This document shows, piece after piece, positions 43,967 to 53,662 of a DNA stretch of 64,000 nucleotides. The notes under the pieces are model-generated. The model had not been told where the DNA came from and searched no databases. It saw nothing but the letters and a program-made list of their open reading frames with translations. Numbering within the stretch: position 1 is the stretch's first letter; each line of letters opens with the position of its first letter. Source of the stretch: Sheuella sp. (GTDB lineage Bacteria; Pseudomonadota; Gammaproteobacteria; Burkholderiales; Burkholderiaceae_B); assembly GCA_030650995.1 (NCBI GenBank), contig JAUSCY010000093.1:1-64000 (forward strand), read 5' to 3'. The position numbers and the translations under genes were made by a program.

Positions 43967-45013
43967 ATGACTCAATCACAAGCTCCTTTGACCTACCGCG
44001 ACGCAGGTGTCGATATTGATGCAGGCGATGCTCTGGTCGACCGCATCAAACCACTGGCTGCACGTACGATGCGCGAGGGTGTTCTGGCAGGTATCGGCGG
44101 ATTTGGAGCCCTATTCGAGGTTCCTAAGCGCTACAAAGAGCCTGTACTGGTCTCGGGTACGGATGGCGTCGGCACCAAGCTCAAGCTGGCTTTTGACTGG
44201 CAGCGCCACGATACCGTCGGGATCGATCTGGTCGCGATGAGTGTGAACGACATTCTTGTTCAGGGTGCCGAGCCACTGTTTTTCCTGGATTATTTTGCCT
44301 GCGGCAAACTTTCAGTTGATATTGCCGCGCAGGTAGTGGGTGGTATCGCCAAAGGTTGTGAGCTGTCGGGCTGTGCATTGATTGGTGGCGAAACGGCTGA
44401 AATGCCAGGAATGTACCCGGATGGCGAATACGACCTGGCTGGTTTTGCCGTGGGCGCCGCAGAAAAATCCAAGCTCATTGATGGCAAATCAATTGTCCCA
44501 GGTGATGTGGTGCTGGGTCTGGCATCGAGCGGTGCCCATTCAAATGGATTTTCTTTACTGCGCAAGATCTTGCAACGTGCCAACGCACATCCTGATCAGG
44601 ATTTCCACGGCCGCTCCTTGGGTGACGTGGTGATGGCGCCTACCCGTCTTTATGTGAAGCCTGTCCTGTCTATCCTGGCTGAATTCGGCTCTGATATCAA
44701 AGGACTGGCACATATCACTGGTGGTGGTTTGCTGGATAATGTGCCACGTATATTGCAGCCGGGGTTGCAAGCCCATCTGCATCGTGATGCCTGGACCATG
44801 CCTGAGTTGTTTTCATGGATACAGCGCGAAGGCGGGGTGGCTGATATAGAAATGCATCGCGTTTTTAATTGCGGTATCGGCATGGTCGTTGTTGTTCCAG
44901 CTGCCAAGGCTGACGCCATCATGGGCGCGTTCAAGGCTGCCGGTGAAACGGTTTATCAGCTGGGTGATATTCGTGCGTGCGCGGCAGATCAGGCACAGAC
45001 TGTAGTCGTGTGA
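43967..45013 (+). CDS. purM: Phosphoribosylformylglycinamidine cyclo-ligase
   Basis: AIR synthetase of purine biosynthesis. 348 residues, compared with 345 in E. coli. Seen: [89 protein letters not shown] and [13 protein letters not shown]. The frame extends upstream to 43910, but the ATG at 43967 starts the conserved N-terminus. It converges with miaA 31 bases away. Confidence 0.97.
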   Translation: MTQSQAPLTYRDAGVDIDAGDALVDRIKPLAARTMREGVLAGIGGFGALFEVPKRYKEPVLVSGTDGVGTKLKLAFDWQRHDTVGIDLVAMSVNDILVQGAEPLFFLDYFACGKLSVDIAAQVVGGIAKGCELSGCALIGGETAEMPGMYPDGEYDLAGFAVGAAEKSKLIDGKSIVPGDVVLGLASSGAHSNGFSLLRKILQRANAHPDQDFHGRSLGDVVMAPTRLYVKPVLSILAEFGSDIKGLAHITGGGLLDNVPRILQPGLQAHLHRDAWTMPELFSWIQREGGVADIEMHRVFNCGIGMVVVVPAAKADAIMGAFKAAGETVYQLGDIRACAADQAQTVVV

Positions 45014-45044
45014 TGCCCGTTAGTTCTGTTCATGCATGCGGGTG

Positions 45045-45986
45045 TTAAGGTTGTTGTTGAGCGACGAGGTCGATTACTTCCTGCACTGCATGCTGTGAAA
45101 GCGAATCAACCACGAGTCTTCCAGGCAGACTGCGCAGCCAGGTCAGCTGACGTTTTGCCAGTTGGCGCGTAGCTGCGATGGCTTGCTCGCGGGCTTGCTC
45201 CAGGCTGATTTCTCCCTCGAGCATGGACCAGATCTGTCGGTAGCCTACGCAGCGCACGGATGGCAGTCCTGTATGCAAATCTTTTCTCTGATGCAACGCG
45301 CGCACTTCTTCAATGAATCCTGTCTCTAGCATCAGATCAAAGCGTTGTTCGATGCGGGTATGCAACACGCTACGGTCGCTGGGTTCCAGACTGATCGTGA
45401 CTGTTGGCACAGGGGCATCGGTCTGTTGCGCATGACCTAAAAGCTCAGACATCGGTTTACCGCTGATGCGCCAGATTTCCAGTGCGCGTCCAACACGCTG
45501 ACTGTCATTGGGAGAAAGACGTGCTGCAGTGACGGGATCGATTACACCGAGTTTGGTATGCATGGCGGGCCAGCCAATGGCTGCTGCTTGCGTTTCAATC
45601 TCAATACGAATTTCAGGATTTGCGGTTGGCAAGTTATTCAGACCGTCACGCAAAGCCTTGAAGTAAAGCATCGTTCCACCCGCAAGCAACGGCATGTGGC
45701 CACGTACCTTGATCTGTGCCGCACATTGCAACGCATCGTGTCTGAAAGCAGCGGCTGAATAAGACTCGGAGGGATCGCGAATATCCAGCAGATGATGCTT
45801 GATTGTTTGTTGTTCGGTCCTGGAGGGTTTGGCTGTGCCAATATCCATGCCACGGTAAATCGTAGCGGAATCTACATTGATAATTTCAGTCGGCCAGCGT
45901 TGTGCAATCGCACAGGCGATTGCACTTTTGCCAGATGCAGTCGGACCCGCCAGACATAACAACGGCACGTCTGATCCGGTCATCAT
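45045..45986 (-). CDS. miaA: tRNA dimethylallyltransferase
   Basis: Prenylates A37 of UNN-decoding tRNAs. 313 residues. Seen: P-loop [93 protein letters not shown] and [12 protein letters not shown]. It overlaps the mutL stop by four bases. The pairing mutL-miaA is widespread in proteobacteria. Confidence 0.97.
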   Translation of the reverse strand: MMTGSDVPLLCLAGPTASGKSAIACAIAQRWPTEIINVDSATIYRGMDIGTAKPSRTEQQTIKHHLLDIRDPSESYSAAAFRHDALQCAAQIKVRGHMPLLAGGTMLYFKALRDGLNNLPTANPEIRIEIETQAAAIGWPAMHTKLGVIDPVTAARLSPNDSQRVGRALEIWRISGKPMSELLGHAQQTDAPVPTVTISLEPSDRSVLHTRIEQRFDLMLETGFIEEVRALHQRKDLHTGLPSVRCVGYRQIWSMLEGEISLEQAREQAIAATRQLAKRQLTWLRSLPGRLVVDSLSQHAVQEVIDLVAQQQP

Positions 45987-47809
45987 TGGCCACGCAAAAA
46001 CAGCTTGTCCAGATCCGATACATTCCAGTGCACCCAGGTTGGACGGCCGTGATTACATTGGTCTGCACGTTCGGTTTGTTCCATTTGTCTGAGCAAGCCG
46101 TTCATCTCTTCGATGGTTAATTGGCGATTGGCCCGAACCGCACCATGACAAGCCATCGTTGCCAGGAGTGTGTTGCGTTGTTCTGTTAACAGTCTGCTCG
46201 CACCGATCTGATCCAGGTCGCGCAACACGCCACGCGCCAGGGCTTCGAGATCTCCGCGAGCGAGCATCGCGGGTACCGCACGTAAAGTCATGGATTGAGG
46301 ACCGGCTGCTGCCATTTCAAAACCAAGTGACAGCAATTGTTCATGACACTCCTGAACCAGCGCCATTTCTTTTTCCGTGACACGAAAAACAACAGGTACG
46401 AGCAGCGCTTGCTGAGGCAAGGTTTGTTCGTCCAGTGCGTGCTTGAGTTGTTCGTATACGACACGTTCATGTGCAGCGTGCATGTCGATCAGGGCAAGTC
46501 CCTTGGCAGTCTGGGAGAGGATGTAGATACCATGCACTTGGGCCAGTGCTCTGCCTAGCGGCCAGGTCACGGGTTCTTCATTCAGCGGTTGATATAGAGG
46601 TTGCCATTGTGCTGAAGCGGCTGGTCCGGTACTTGAACCGGGATAGCCTGGTGCGGTGCCCTCGCGCAGGTGCAGGGGTTGTTGTGCGACAGATTGCCAG
46701 GAGTAGGGTGCTGATTGCTGCTCACCGGCGGGGTGTGATTGTCCAGGATACGTTGGGTGACGCGCGGGATGAAAGGTTTCACCAGACTGGTGTGATGCAG
46801 GTGCGGTGTAACCACCCGTACCTGCAGTACCAGAAAGCGCCTGGGTGACTGTTTGTGAAACAAATCTGTGCACCGCGCCGCTGTCTCTGAATCGCACTTC
46901 GTGTTTGGCGGGATGTACGTTGACATCGACAGCAACAGGATCGATTTGCAGGAACAAGACAAATGAAGGCTGCCTGTCGCCGTGCAAGACGTCCGCATAA
47001 GCACTGCGAATCGCATGGGCCACGGTTCGATCACGTACATGTCTGCCATTCACGTAAAGAAACTGTCGGTCTGCCCGAGCGCGTGAGGCAGTCGGACGCG
47101 TCACAACACCCAGCATCGAAATCAGTCCGCCTTGCGCGTTAACTTCTATGCCGTGTTCATTGAACTCCTCACCCAGGACATCGCTGATGCGTTGCAAGAT
47201 GGTTGCGGGCAGCCACTGTCGGACCGCACGATCATTGTGAAATACTCTGAATCCGACTTCAGGAAAAGCCAATGCGATTCTTTCGACCGCATCTATGCAG
47301 TGGCCGAACTCGGTGGCTTCAGCACGCAGAAATTTCCTGCGTGCTGGTACCTGATCAAACAGATATCGCACATCAACGGTTGTACCCAGGGCGCCTGCTG
47401 CGGCAATTGGCTCAGCCATGCCCGACTCGTAACTCCATGCGTGCGTGGCTTCTCGTGTCCGTGAAGTGAGTGTGAGCTGCGCGACCGAGGCGATTGAGGC
47501 GAGCGCCTCTCCTCTGAATCCCATTGAGTGGACAGACTCCAGCTCGCTCAGTGATGAGATTTTGCTGGTGGCGTGGCGGGTCAGCGCCAGGGATAATTCG
47601 TTCGCTTCGATTCCGCTGCCGTCATCAATCACGGCAATGCGTCGAATGCCCCCCGCTTCGAGTCTGATCTCAATGGTTTGAGAACCTGCATCCACTGCAT
47701 TTTCCACCAGCTCTTTCAATACGGAGGAGGGGCGTTCGATGACCTCTCCAGCCGCGATTTGGCTGATGAGCAGGTCGGGTAACTGGGCAATGGGGCGGCG
47801 GGTAGACAT
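45983..47809 (-). CDS. mutL: DNA mismatch repair protein MutL with endonuclease motifs
   Basis: 608 residues. N-terminal GHKL ATPase: [27 protein letters not shown], then the DNA-binding second domain ([24 protein letters not shown]). A Ser/Pro/Gln/His-rich linker of about 90 residues follows (residues about 350-430). The C-terminal domain carries [12 protein letters not shown] (D442-E453), a DxHA(X)2E(X)4E metal motif, then ACHGAVRAN and CNHGRPT near the end, which together mark nicking MutL. The start is the ATG at 47809; an in-frame TTG at 47818 is less likely. Confidence 0.95.
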   Translation of the reverse strand: MSTRRPIAQLPDLLISQIAAGEVIERPSSVLKELVENAVDAGSQTIEIRLEAGGIRRIAVIDDGSGIEANELSLALTRHATSKISSLSELESVHSMGFRGEALASIASVAQLTLTSRTREATHAWSYESGMAEPIAAAGALGTTVDVRYLFDQVPARRKFLRAEATEFGHCIDAVERIALAFPEVGFRVFHNDRAVRQWLPATILQRISDVLGEEFNEHGIEVNAQGGLISMLGVVTRPTASRARADRQFLYVNGRHVRDRTVAHAIRSAYADVLHGDRQPSFVLFLQIDPVAVDVNVHPAKHEVRFRDSGAVHRFVSQTVTQALSGTAGTGGYTAPASHQSGETFHPARHPTYPGQSHPAGEQQSAPYSWQSVAQQPLHLREGTAPGYPGSSTGPAASAQWQPLYQPLNEEPVTWPLGRALAQVHGIYILSQTAKGLALIDMHAAHERVVYEQLKHALDEQTLPQQALLVPVVFRVTEKEMALVQECHEQLLSLGFEMAAAGPQSMTLRAVPAMLARGDLEALARGVLRDLDQIGASRLLTEQRNTLLATMACHGAVRANRQLTIEEMNGLLRQMEQTERADQCNHGRPTWVHWNVSDLDKLFLRGQ

Positions 47810-47889
47810 AGTGACCAAGGCAGCTTTGAAGACTGCATTTTAGGGCTTGTTTGTACCTAATGCTTGGGCATTACAGCCTGACTGGTCTG

Positions 47890-49254
47890 TCAGCCGGCAG
47901 AAGCCAGATGCGGGTTGGCCGTAAAGAAACGCCTGATGCCGCCATGCAGGGCAGCAGCGAACTTATCCTGATCGCTGCTATTGCGCAGCATGCGTTCCTC
48001 ATCAGGGTTACTGATAAAAGCTGTTTCGACCAGAATGGAGGGCATGTCAGGTGCTTTGAGCACAGCAAAAGCTGCTTGTTCAACCTGAGGCTTGTGCAAG
48101 CGATAGACGTTTTTCAGATCCCCGAGCACGCTGTCAGCGACTTTTACCGAGTCTTTGATTTGTGCGGAGGTTGAAAGATCAAGCAGGATTTTTGCAACTT
48201 GCCTGTCCTGAACCTGAAGGTTGATGCCACCAATCAGGTCTGCAGCGTTTTCTTTGTCAGCTAACCATCTTGCGGCTGAGCTTGATGCGCCGCTTGAAGA
48301 AAGGACATAGACGGAACTGCCGCCTGCGGTTGGGCGAACAAAGGCATCGGCGTGAATGGATACGAAAAGATCTGCTTTCACACGACGTGCTTTTTCAACG
48401 CGGACATGCAGTGGAACGAAATAATCCCCATCGCGAGTCAGATAGGCACGCATACCCGGTGTTGCATCGATGCGGGCTTTAAGCTTTTGAGCGATCTGCA
48501 GTACGACATCTTTTTCTCGCGTGCCGCCTTTGCCAATTGCACCCGGATCTTCTCCTCCGTGACCTGGATCGAGTGCGATGGTTATCACGCGACTGCGACG
48601 TCCAAGTTTTGGTGTTTCTGTTAGCGGACTTGTGGAGGGCGGCGTAATGCTTTCGGGTAAGACTGGCAGACTGGCCATACCAGTGCCTTTGGGATTACGT
48701 CCAATGTCCTCGAGAATGCGAGCTAATGGATCCTCATCGTTTTTCTGCGGTTGCTTTTTGAGCAGTGCGGCCAGGGGATCTTGTGCAACTTTCGGATACA
48801 GGTCGAGTACCAGCCTGTATTTGTAATCACCAACAGGTTTTAGGGTGAATACCTGGGGTGCAATGGATTGTTTCAGGTCAAAGACCAGACGCACAATATT
48901 GGGGCGGTTCTGAGCGACACGCAGTGAACTGATGTAGGGGTCATCGGTACGAACCTTGCGCACCAGATCGTTCAGGGCCGGACTCATATCGAGTCCAGTG
49001 ATGTCCACCACCATACGATGTGGTGATTCAAGTGTGAAGTGTTCTGCTTTGAGCTCACTGTCGAGCTCTAAAGTCACGCGCGTGTATTCATCGGCGGGCC
49101 AGGTGCGTACGGCTAACAAGCGTGACGCCATGGCGATGCGTGGAATGACAGGGAGAAGCAATAAAGTTGTAGCCGCGCCCAAGAGAGCGCGGCGATTTGG
49201 CGCTTTCAGGTTGGACTTAAGTTGGCCCTTTTCAGGGTTAGCGCGCAGAGCCAT
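47890..49254 (-). CDS. amiC: N-acetylmuramoyl-L-alanine amidase AmiC, Tat-type signal
   Basis: Periplasmic amidase that removes stem peptides from septal peptidoglycan. 454 residues. The signal has a twin-arginine (R21-R22, NRRALLGAATT), like AmiC of E. coli. An AMIN domain (about 45-155) precedes a low-complexity linker (about 160-225) and an Amidase_3 zinc domain: LDPGHGGEDPGAIGK, GGTREKDVVL, FVSIHADAFVRP and ILVETAFISNPDEE supply the His/Glu ligands. The start at 49254 lies 49 bases inside the end of tsaE, so translation may be coupled. Confidence 0.92.
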   Translation of the reverse strand: MALRANPEKGQLKSNLKAPNRRALLGAATTLLLLPVIPRIAMASRLLAVRTWPADEYTRVTLELDSELKAEHFTLESPHRMVVDITGLDMSPALNDLVRKVRTDDPYISSLRVAQNRPNIVRLVFDLKQSIAPQVFTLKPVGDYKYRLVLDLYPKVAQDPLAALLKKQPQKNDEDPLARILEDIGRNPKGTGMASLPVLPESITPPSTSPLTETPKLGRRSRVITIALDPGHGGEDPGAIGKGGTREKDVVLQIAQKLKARIDATPGMRAYLTRDGDYFVPLHVRVEKARRVKADLFVSIHADAFVRPTAGGSSVYVLSSSGASSSAARWLADKENAADLIGGINLQVQDRQVAKILLDLSTSAQIKDSVKVADSVLGDLKNVYRLHKPQVEQAAFAVLKAPDMPSILVETAFISNPDEERMLRNSSDQDKFAAALHGGIRRFFTANPHLASAG

Positions 49255-49757
49255 TTGAGGCCTTTTTCAGTCAGAGCACTTAGGGTGGCATGACGTCCGG
49301 CCGGGAGGTAGACCAGTTCAATTAACAGGTCTGGGGCACTCAGCAAGTCGGCAGCGCGCTCAGGCCACTCAATCAAAATAAGCGCATTTTCTTTCAAAAT
49401 ATCTCGAAAACCAGCGTCCAACCATTCTGATGGGTCGCTAAATCTATAGAAATCAAGATGATACAAGTATAAGTTAGAAACTGCATAAGATTCAAGTAGT
49501 GCGTAACTAGGACTTTTAATTCGTCCTGTAATGCCACATTCACGCAAAAAAGCCCGAGCTAAGGAAGTCTTTCCTGCACCAAGTTCCCCTTGCAGATGAA
49601 TTCTCCCTCCCGCATCTGGACCTGGCATTGAAACGCCATCTAAGTTAGTTTTTAAGTCGGCAGCAATCTGTGCAAGCTCTTGACCGAGCTTGTCTGTTGC
49701 CAACTCATCAGCAAGATCGAGTTCTAATTTTTTTAGCGGAGAAATATGCATAGCCAT
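49206..49757 (-). CDS. tsaE: tRNA threonylcarbamoyladenosine biosynthesis ATPase TsaE
   Basis: ATPase partner of TsaB/TsaD for t6A37 modification. 183 residues. Seen: Walker A HLQGELGAGKTSLARAFLRE, ITGRIKSPSYALLESY and YHLDFYRFSDPSEWLDAGF, ending LIEWPERA. The ATG at 49757 is one base after the stop of the upstream transporter gene; the frame is open to 49802 and an ATG at 49751 is also possible. The C-terminus overlaps amiC by 49 bases. tsaE-amiC-mutL-miaA is the classical order in gammaproteobacteria and is preserved here. Confidence 0.93.
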   Translation of the reverse strand: MAMHISPLKKLELDLADELATDKLGQELAQIAADLKTNLDGVSMPGPDAGGRIHLQGELGAGKTSLARAFLRECGITGRIKSPSYALLESYAVSNLYLYHLDFYRFSDPSEWLDAGFRDILKENALILIEWPERAADLLSAPDLLIELVYLPAGRHATLSALTEKGLKWLCALTLKRANLSPT

Positions 49758-49758
49758 A

Positions 49759-50652
49759 TCAGGATGCCAGTAATAGCCAGAGGGGAATGGTGATTGCTGC
49801 AATCGGTGTACCTGCGGAAATAATCAGTCCGACTAACCGGCCATCCCCACCCATACGCACAGCCATCACATAGGCCGCGCTAGCCGGAGGCATCGCTGCG
49901 AACAGCACCAGCATTTGCCGCTTGAGAGGATCCAGATCAAGCCAGATTGCAATCAGCCAGGCACATGCAGGTAAGGCGATCAGTTTGACCGAGAGGATCC
50001 AGAGCACCAGTGAAAATTTTGTTTCACCAGGTTGCCACATCAGGCTCGCACCTACGCAAAGAATGCCTAGCGCAACAGCTGCTGCACCGAGTCGGGCAAG
50101 CAGTGTGTCGATCGGCGCAGGAAGTTCAAGCCCAGCCAGGTTGCAGATTACGCCAAGAACGGTAGACATCAGCAGTGGGTTTCTTAACAGGGCGGATGCA
50201 AAGTTTGTACCCTGATTACGCGCGAGCGCATAGACCGCAGCAAAATTAACAAGTGGTACGGCAAAACCTACAATCAGCGCCATGGTGGATTGGCCGCTTG
50301 CACCAGCCAGGCTGGGGGCGAGTGCCAGCGCGATATATGTATTGAATCGATAGCCGCACTGGGCTGCAGAGGCCATGGCAACAGGCGTCGCACGTAATAC
50401 CGGCAGCGCTAGCCATGACAATGCGATACCGGCCACTGCAGTGGCGCTTGTTGCAATAAAAATATCAGCCGCAGAACCCATGCTGATGGGGGTTCGTAAA
50501 ATAGACTGAAAAAGTAATGCAGGAAACAGAACGTAGTAGACAAGTTTTTCGAGGCCCGTAAAAAACTCACGGGAAAAGCCTAGCTTGCGGTTCAGTAACC
50601 AGCCAAATGCGATGAGTAGAAAGTCAGGCAAAACAAGCAGGGCAACAGACAT
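49759..50652 (-). CDS. AEC-family (auxin efflux carrier-like) transporter
   Basis: 297 residues with about ten hydrophobic helices in two five-helix halves. Seen: LPDFLLIAFGWLLNRK at the N-terminus, GLEKLVYYVLFPALLFQSI, the NPLLMSTVLGVICNLAGLELP segment between halves and MLVLFAAMPPASAAYVMAVRMGGD near the C-terminus, all standard for AEC carriers. The substrate is probably a small carboxylate such as malate or malonate, from family precedent only. The ATG at 50652 matches the usual N-terminus; an upstream ATG at 50700 would add 16 polar residues. It precedes tsaE by one base. Confidence 0.85.
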   Translation of the reverse strand: MSVALLVLPDFLLIAFGWLLNRKLGFSREFFTGLEKLVYYVLFPALLFQSILRTPISMGSAADIFIATSATAVAGIALSWLALPVLRATPVAMASAAQCGYRFNTYIALALAPSLAGASGQSTMALIVGFAVPLVNFAAVYALARNQGTNFASALLRNPLLMSTVLGVICNLAGLELPAPIDTLLARLGAAAVALGILCVGASLMWQPGETKFSLVLWILSVKLIALPACAWLIAIWLDLDPLKRQMLVLFAAMPPASAAYVMAVRMGGDGRLVGLIISAGTPIAAITIPLWLLLAS

Positions 50653-50705
50653 ATGGTTCGGGGTAGGTATTCGTTGTGCAATGCTACTATTGTGACTCAT
50701 CCTAT

Positions 50706-50730
50706 ATAAGCTCGCTGATCGCGAGCTTAT
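50706..50730. promoter_or_regulatory. Perfect inverted repeat in a divergent intergenic region
   Basis: Arms ATAAGCTCGC (50706-50715) and GCGAGCTTAT (50721-50730) flank TGATC. It lies between the AEC transporter (minus) and a Bug receptor (plus). Without a following T-run it is better read as an operator or leader hairpin than as a terminator. Confidence 0.55.
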
Positions 50731-50790
50731 TTATTGTGCCGGCACTTGTTTACAACAGGTGTTTCTTCGGCGTTTGTTTCAGAGGACCCC

Positions 50791-51768
50791 ATGAAGAAAA
50801 TCAATGTTTTCGCCGCAGCGTTTTCGCTTGCCGCACTTGCCGCATCGCCTTTTGTGTTTGCGCAAACCTATCCAACTAAACCGATTCGCGTGATCGTTCC
50901 TTTCGCGCCAGGTGGATCGACCGATATTATTTCGCGGCTGGTGACCCAGCGTATGGCCCAGGAACTCGGGCAGCCCGTCGTTGTTGAAAATAAAGCGGGA
51001 GCCGGTGGTGCGATTGGTGCAGGTGAGGGCGCGCGCGCAGCCCCTGATGGCTACACACTTTCCGTTGCAACGGTGTCCACCATGGCTGTGTTGCCCGCAT
51101 GCAGGCCCAAAGATTTACCGTATGACCCGATCAAGGATTTTGCTCCCGTCACAAATTTTGCCAATACTGCAAACGTGATCTCAGTGAACCCAAAGTTTCC
51201 AGCCAAGGACGTCAAGTCCCTGATTGAAGAGTTGAAAAAGAACCCTGGTAAATATTCCTATGGAAGTTCAGGCACATGCGGCGTGCTGCATTTGTTTGGA
51301 GAGGCCTTCAGAATGGCGACTGGCACTGATATCGTGCACGTTCCCTACAAAGGTTCGGGCCCTGCGCTGGCTGATGCTGTAGGTGGTCAGGTTGAGATTC
51401 TTTTTGATAATCTGCCTTCCTCCATGCCACAGATTCAGGCGGGTAAGTTACGTCCTATTGCCATCGCCTGGGATAAGCGTATTGATTCGATGAAAGATGT
51501 GCCCACGCTTGCCGAGGCGGGTTATCCACAATTGAATCAGCCCGTCTGGTATGGCTTGCTGGCTCCGCGCGGTACACCTCCCGAGATTATTAATAAGCTC
51601 AGAGATGCTGCTGTGATTGCACTGAAAGATCCGCGTGTGGTTAAAGTACTGCATGAGCAGGGCTCGCTCGCCTCAGGCAATACGCCTGAAGAATTTGCCC
51701 GCGAAATCAAGGCTCAGTACGACTGGGCACACGACGTAGTGAAAACGCAAAAGATTGAATTTAATTAA
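50791..51768 (+). CDS. Bug-family periplasmic receptor (fourth, orphan)
   Basis: 325 residues. Signal peptide MKKINVFAAAFSLAALAASP-FVFA, cut before QTYPTKP. Mature hallmarks: PIRVIVPFAPGGSTDIISR, VVENKAGAGGAIGAGEGARA, DGYTLSVATVST, HVPYKGSGPALADAVGGQVEILF and GLLAPRGTPPEIINKL. The ATG at 50791 follows AGAGGA (50781-50786); the frame is open upstream to 50734. The nearest gene is xerD, 3 bases downstream, an unrelated neighbour. No TctAB partner is visible. Confidence 0.92.
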   Translation: MKKINVFAAAFSLAALAASPFVFAQTYPTKPIRVIVPFAPGGSTDIISRLVTQRMAQELGQPVVVENKAGAGGAIGAGEGARAAPDGYTLSVATVSTMAVLPACRPKDLPYDPIKDFAPVTNFANTANVISVNPKFPAKDVKSLIEELKKNPGKYSYGSSGTCGVLHLFGEAFRMATGTDIVHVPYKGSGPALADAVGGQVEILFDNLPSSMPQIQAGKLRPIAIAWDKRIDSMKDVPTLAEAGYPQLNQPVWYGLLAPRGTPPEIINKLRDAAVIALKDPRVVKVLHEQGSLASGNTPEEFAREIKAQYDWAHDVVKTQKIEFN

Positions 51769-51771
51769 TTC

Positions 51772-52668
51772 ATGCATGAAGAATCCGCATCGATTACAGA
51801 GTTTATCGACGCAGTCTGGCTAGAAGATGGCTTGGCGGCCAATACCTTGTCCGCCTATCGTCGTGATCTAGTTGCTTTTGAACAGTGGCTGCAGCTTGAA
51901 CGCAAAATCGGTCTGGATGCCGTGGTGACGGGGGATATCGAGTCCTGGTTCGCCGCATTGCATGCGACATCCAAGCCAAGCACGGCTAACCGTCGACTGG
52001 CAACCCTCAGGCGTTATTTCCTGTGGGCGATTCGTCATCAACGTGTTTCAGTTGATCCTTGTTTGCAAATGGTCACTGCTCGTCAGCCTTTGCGTATTCC
52101 TAAAACACTGTCCGAAGCTCAGGTCGAGGCACTGCTGCAGCAGCCCCCCACGCATACTCCGCGTGGTTTGCGAGACCGTGCCATGTTGGAAGTGTTGTAT
52201 GCGACGGGGCTGCGCGTCTCTGAACTTGTTGGCGTCGGCGTGCTTGATATCAGCCTGTCTGACGGGGTCGTGCGCGTCGTGCAGGGTAAAGGCGGGAAAG
52301 ATCGGCTGGTGCCGCTCGGTGCAGAGGCTGCACATTGGATCACAACCTACATGAAAGAGTCCCGCCCGGAGTTGTTAGGCGCGAGAACCAGTGCCGCGTT
52401 GTTTGTCACCGCACGCGCTGCACCCATGACACGCCAGTCCTTTTGGCTGTTGATCAAAAAGTATGCGGTATTGGCCGGTGTCAGGGCGCCACTTTCACCG
52501 CATGTGTTGCGCCATGCTTTTGCAACGCATTTGCTCAATCACGGTGCCGATCTGCGCGTAGTGCAAATGCTCTTGGGGCATTCTGATATTTCAACAACGC
52601 AAATATACACACACGTCGCGCGTGAAAGGCTCAAGAGCCTGCATGCCCAGCATCATCCGCGTGGATAA
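51772..52668 (+). CDS. xerD: Site-specific tyrosine recombinase XerD
   Basis: Resolves chromosome dimers at dif with XerC. 298 residues, identical in length to E. coli XerD. SAM-like N-terminal domain (about 1-105, LAANTLSAYRRDLVAFEQWL). The catalytic domain carries R148 (YATGLRVSE), K173 (QGKGGKDR), H244 and R247 (HVLRHAFATH), H270 (LGHSDI) and nucleophile Y279 (TTQIYTH): the full set. The upstream Bug gene ends 3 bases before and tRNA-Arg begins 22 bases after. This is the housekeeping XerD type, not a phage integrase. Confidence 0.95.
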   Translation: MHEESASITEFIDAVWLEDGLAANTLSAYRRDLVAFEQWLQLERKIGLDAVVTGDIESWFAALHATSKPSTANRRLATLRRYFLWAIRHQRVSVDPCLQMVTARQPLRIPKTLSEAQVEALLQQPPTHTPRGLRDRAMLEVLYATGLRVSELVGVGVLDISLSDGVVRVVQGKGGKDRLVPLGAEAAHWITTYMKESRPELLGARTSAALFVTARAAPMTRQSFWLLIKKYAVLAGVRAPLSPHVLRHAFATHLLNHGADLRVVQMLLGHSDISTTQIYTHVARERLKSLHAQHHPRG

Positions 52669-52690
52669 AGCTTGCTAAACTAGCAGACTT

Positions 52691-52766
52691 GCCGCCGTAA
52701 CTCAGTGGATAGAGTACCTTCCTCCTAAGAAGGGAGTCGGACGTTCGATTCGTCTCGGCGGCACCA
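52691..52766 (+). tRNA. tRNA-Arg (anticodon CCT)
   Basis: Acceptor stem GCCGCCG (52691-52697) pairs with CGGCGGC (52756-52762). The anticodon stem is CCTTC/GAAGG around loop CTCCTAA, giving anticodon CCT (reads AGG). The T arm is GGACG-TTCGATT-CGTCT with one G-U pair, the D arm contains AGTGGAT, and the CCA end is encoded (52764-52766). 76 bases in total. Confidence 0.95.
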
Positions 52767-52801
52767 GTTTTCTGGTATCAAATAATAGGAATAGCGTCGA
52801 T

Positions 52802-53632
52802 ATGGCATTTACAACACCCAACAAAGTTTTTTATTTCAATAAGCTGGGTGTTTGCCTGACCCTCGCCGTCACGGCGGTCCTGAGCGGCTGTGCCTCTGAT
52901 CAGTCGGTGCTTGGTAATGGCACGACCATTACCGCCTCAGATACCGCCCGCATGACAAAATCGGGCTTTCTCTCAGATTACGCGCGACTTAAACCAACCA
53001 AATGGGGAGAGGGGATCCAGTGCTGGAGCGAGCCTAATCTGAGAGCCTCAAAGTACGACAAGGTACTTGTGTCACGCATTGTTGTCTCCATTGCCCCACC
53101 AAAAGACAAAGATAAAGAAGTGACCGTTGATCCGAGTGATTTGAAAACTCTGACGGATTATTTCCACGATGTCTTGGTTAAAGACCTCAAGCCGCAGATG
53201 CAAGTCGTCGATAAAGCGGGTCCAGGGGTGGTCGTCATGCGTATCGCTTTGACGGATCTGGTGCCTACACAGGTGCAGGACAGCATTGCCGGGACGCTCA
53301 TTCCTTATGCCTTCGTTGTTGAGGCAAGCTCGGGGTCCGCCACGGGCCGGCCGGCTGGATCGACGCCCTACATGGGAGAAACCGGCATGGAAATGCAATT
53401 CCGGGATGGTGTGACGGGAGCTGTTCTTGCTGAGTGCCGGGATACCGAAATTGGTCGCAAATACGCCGCTGACATGAATAGCGGTGTTGTAGGTGCTGCA
53501 CAAACCTGGGCGAGTGGTTATTTGAATTCTTTTCAGCAGTGGTCCTATGCTAAAAACGCCTTTGATAAATGGGCTGCGCTGGTTGCTCAGCGGATGGCTG
53601 AAATGCGTGGGGTTTCAGCAGAAAAAAAGTAA
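52802..53632 (+). CDS. DUF3313-like lipoprotein
   Basis: 276 residues. A lipoprotein signal (hydrophobic LGVCLTLAVTAVLSGC, lipobox LSGC with C30) precedes a domain with SGFLSDYARLKP, DPSDLKTLTDYFHDVLVKDL, MRIALTDLVPT and MQFRDGVTGAVLAECRD, which resembles DUF3313. The family is probably outer-membrane anchored; its function is unknown. It begins 36 bases after tRNA-Arg and is followed by a TTCG-loop terminator, so it is a single-gene unit. Confidence 0.82.
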   Translation: MAFTTPNKVFYFNKLGVCLTLAVTAVLSGCASDQSVLGNGTTITASDTARMTKSGFLSDYARLKPTKWGEGIQCWSEPNLRASKYDKVLVSRIVVSIAPPKDKDKEVTVDPSDLKTLTDYFHDVLVKDLKPQMQVVDKAGPGVVVMRIALTDLVPTQVQDSIAGTLIPYAFVVEASSGSATGRPAGSTPYMGETGMEMQFRDGVTGAVLAECRDTEIGRKYAADMNSGVVGAAQTWASGYLNSFQQWSYAKNAFDKWAALVAQRMAEMRGVSAEKK

Positions 53633-53662
53633 TTTTCTAACTGAAACTGCCAGATCAGGTTA

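Noticed and set aside
45014-45044. Terminator between purM and miaA
   Set aside because: Only a weak GCCCG/CGGGT pairing with a long loop and no T-run; not supportable.
51772-52668. Phage or island integrase next to a tRNA gene
   Set aside because: Length and motifs are those of chromosomal XerD, and no att-like repeat or other phage gene is nearby.
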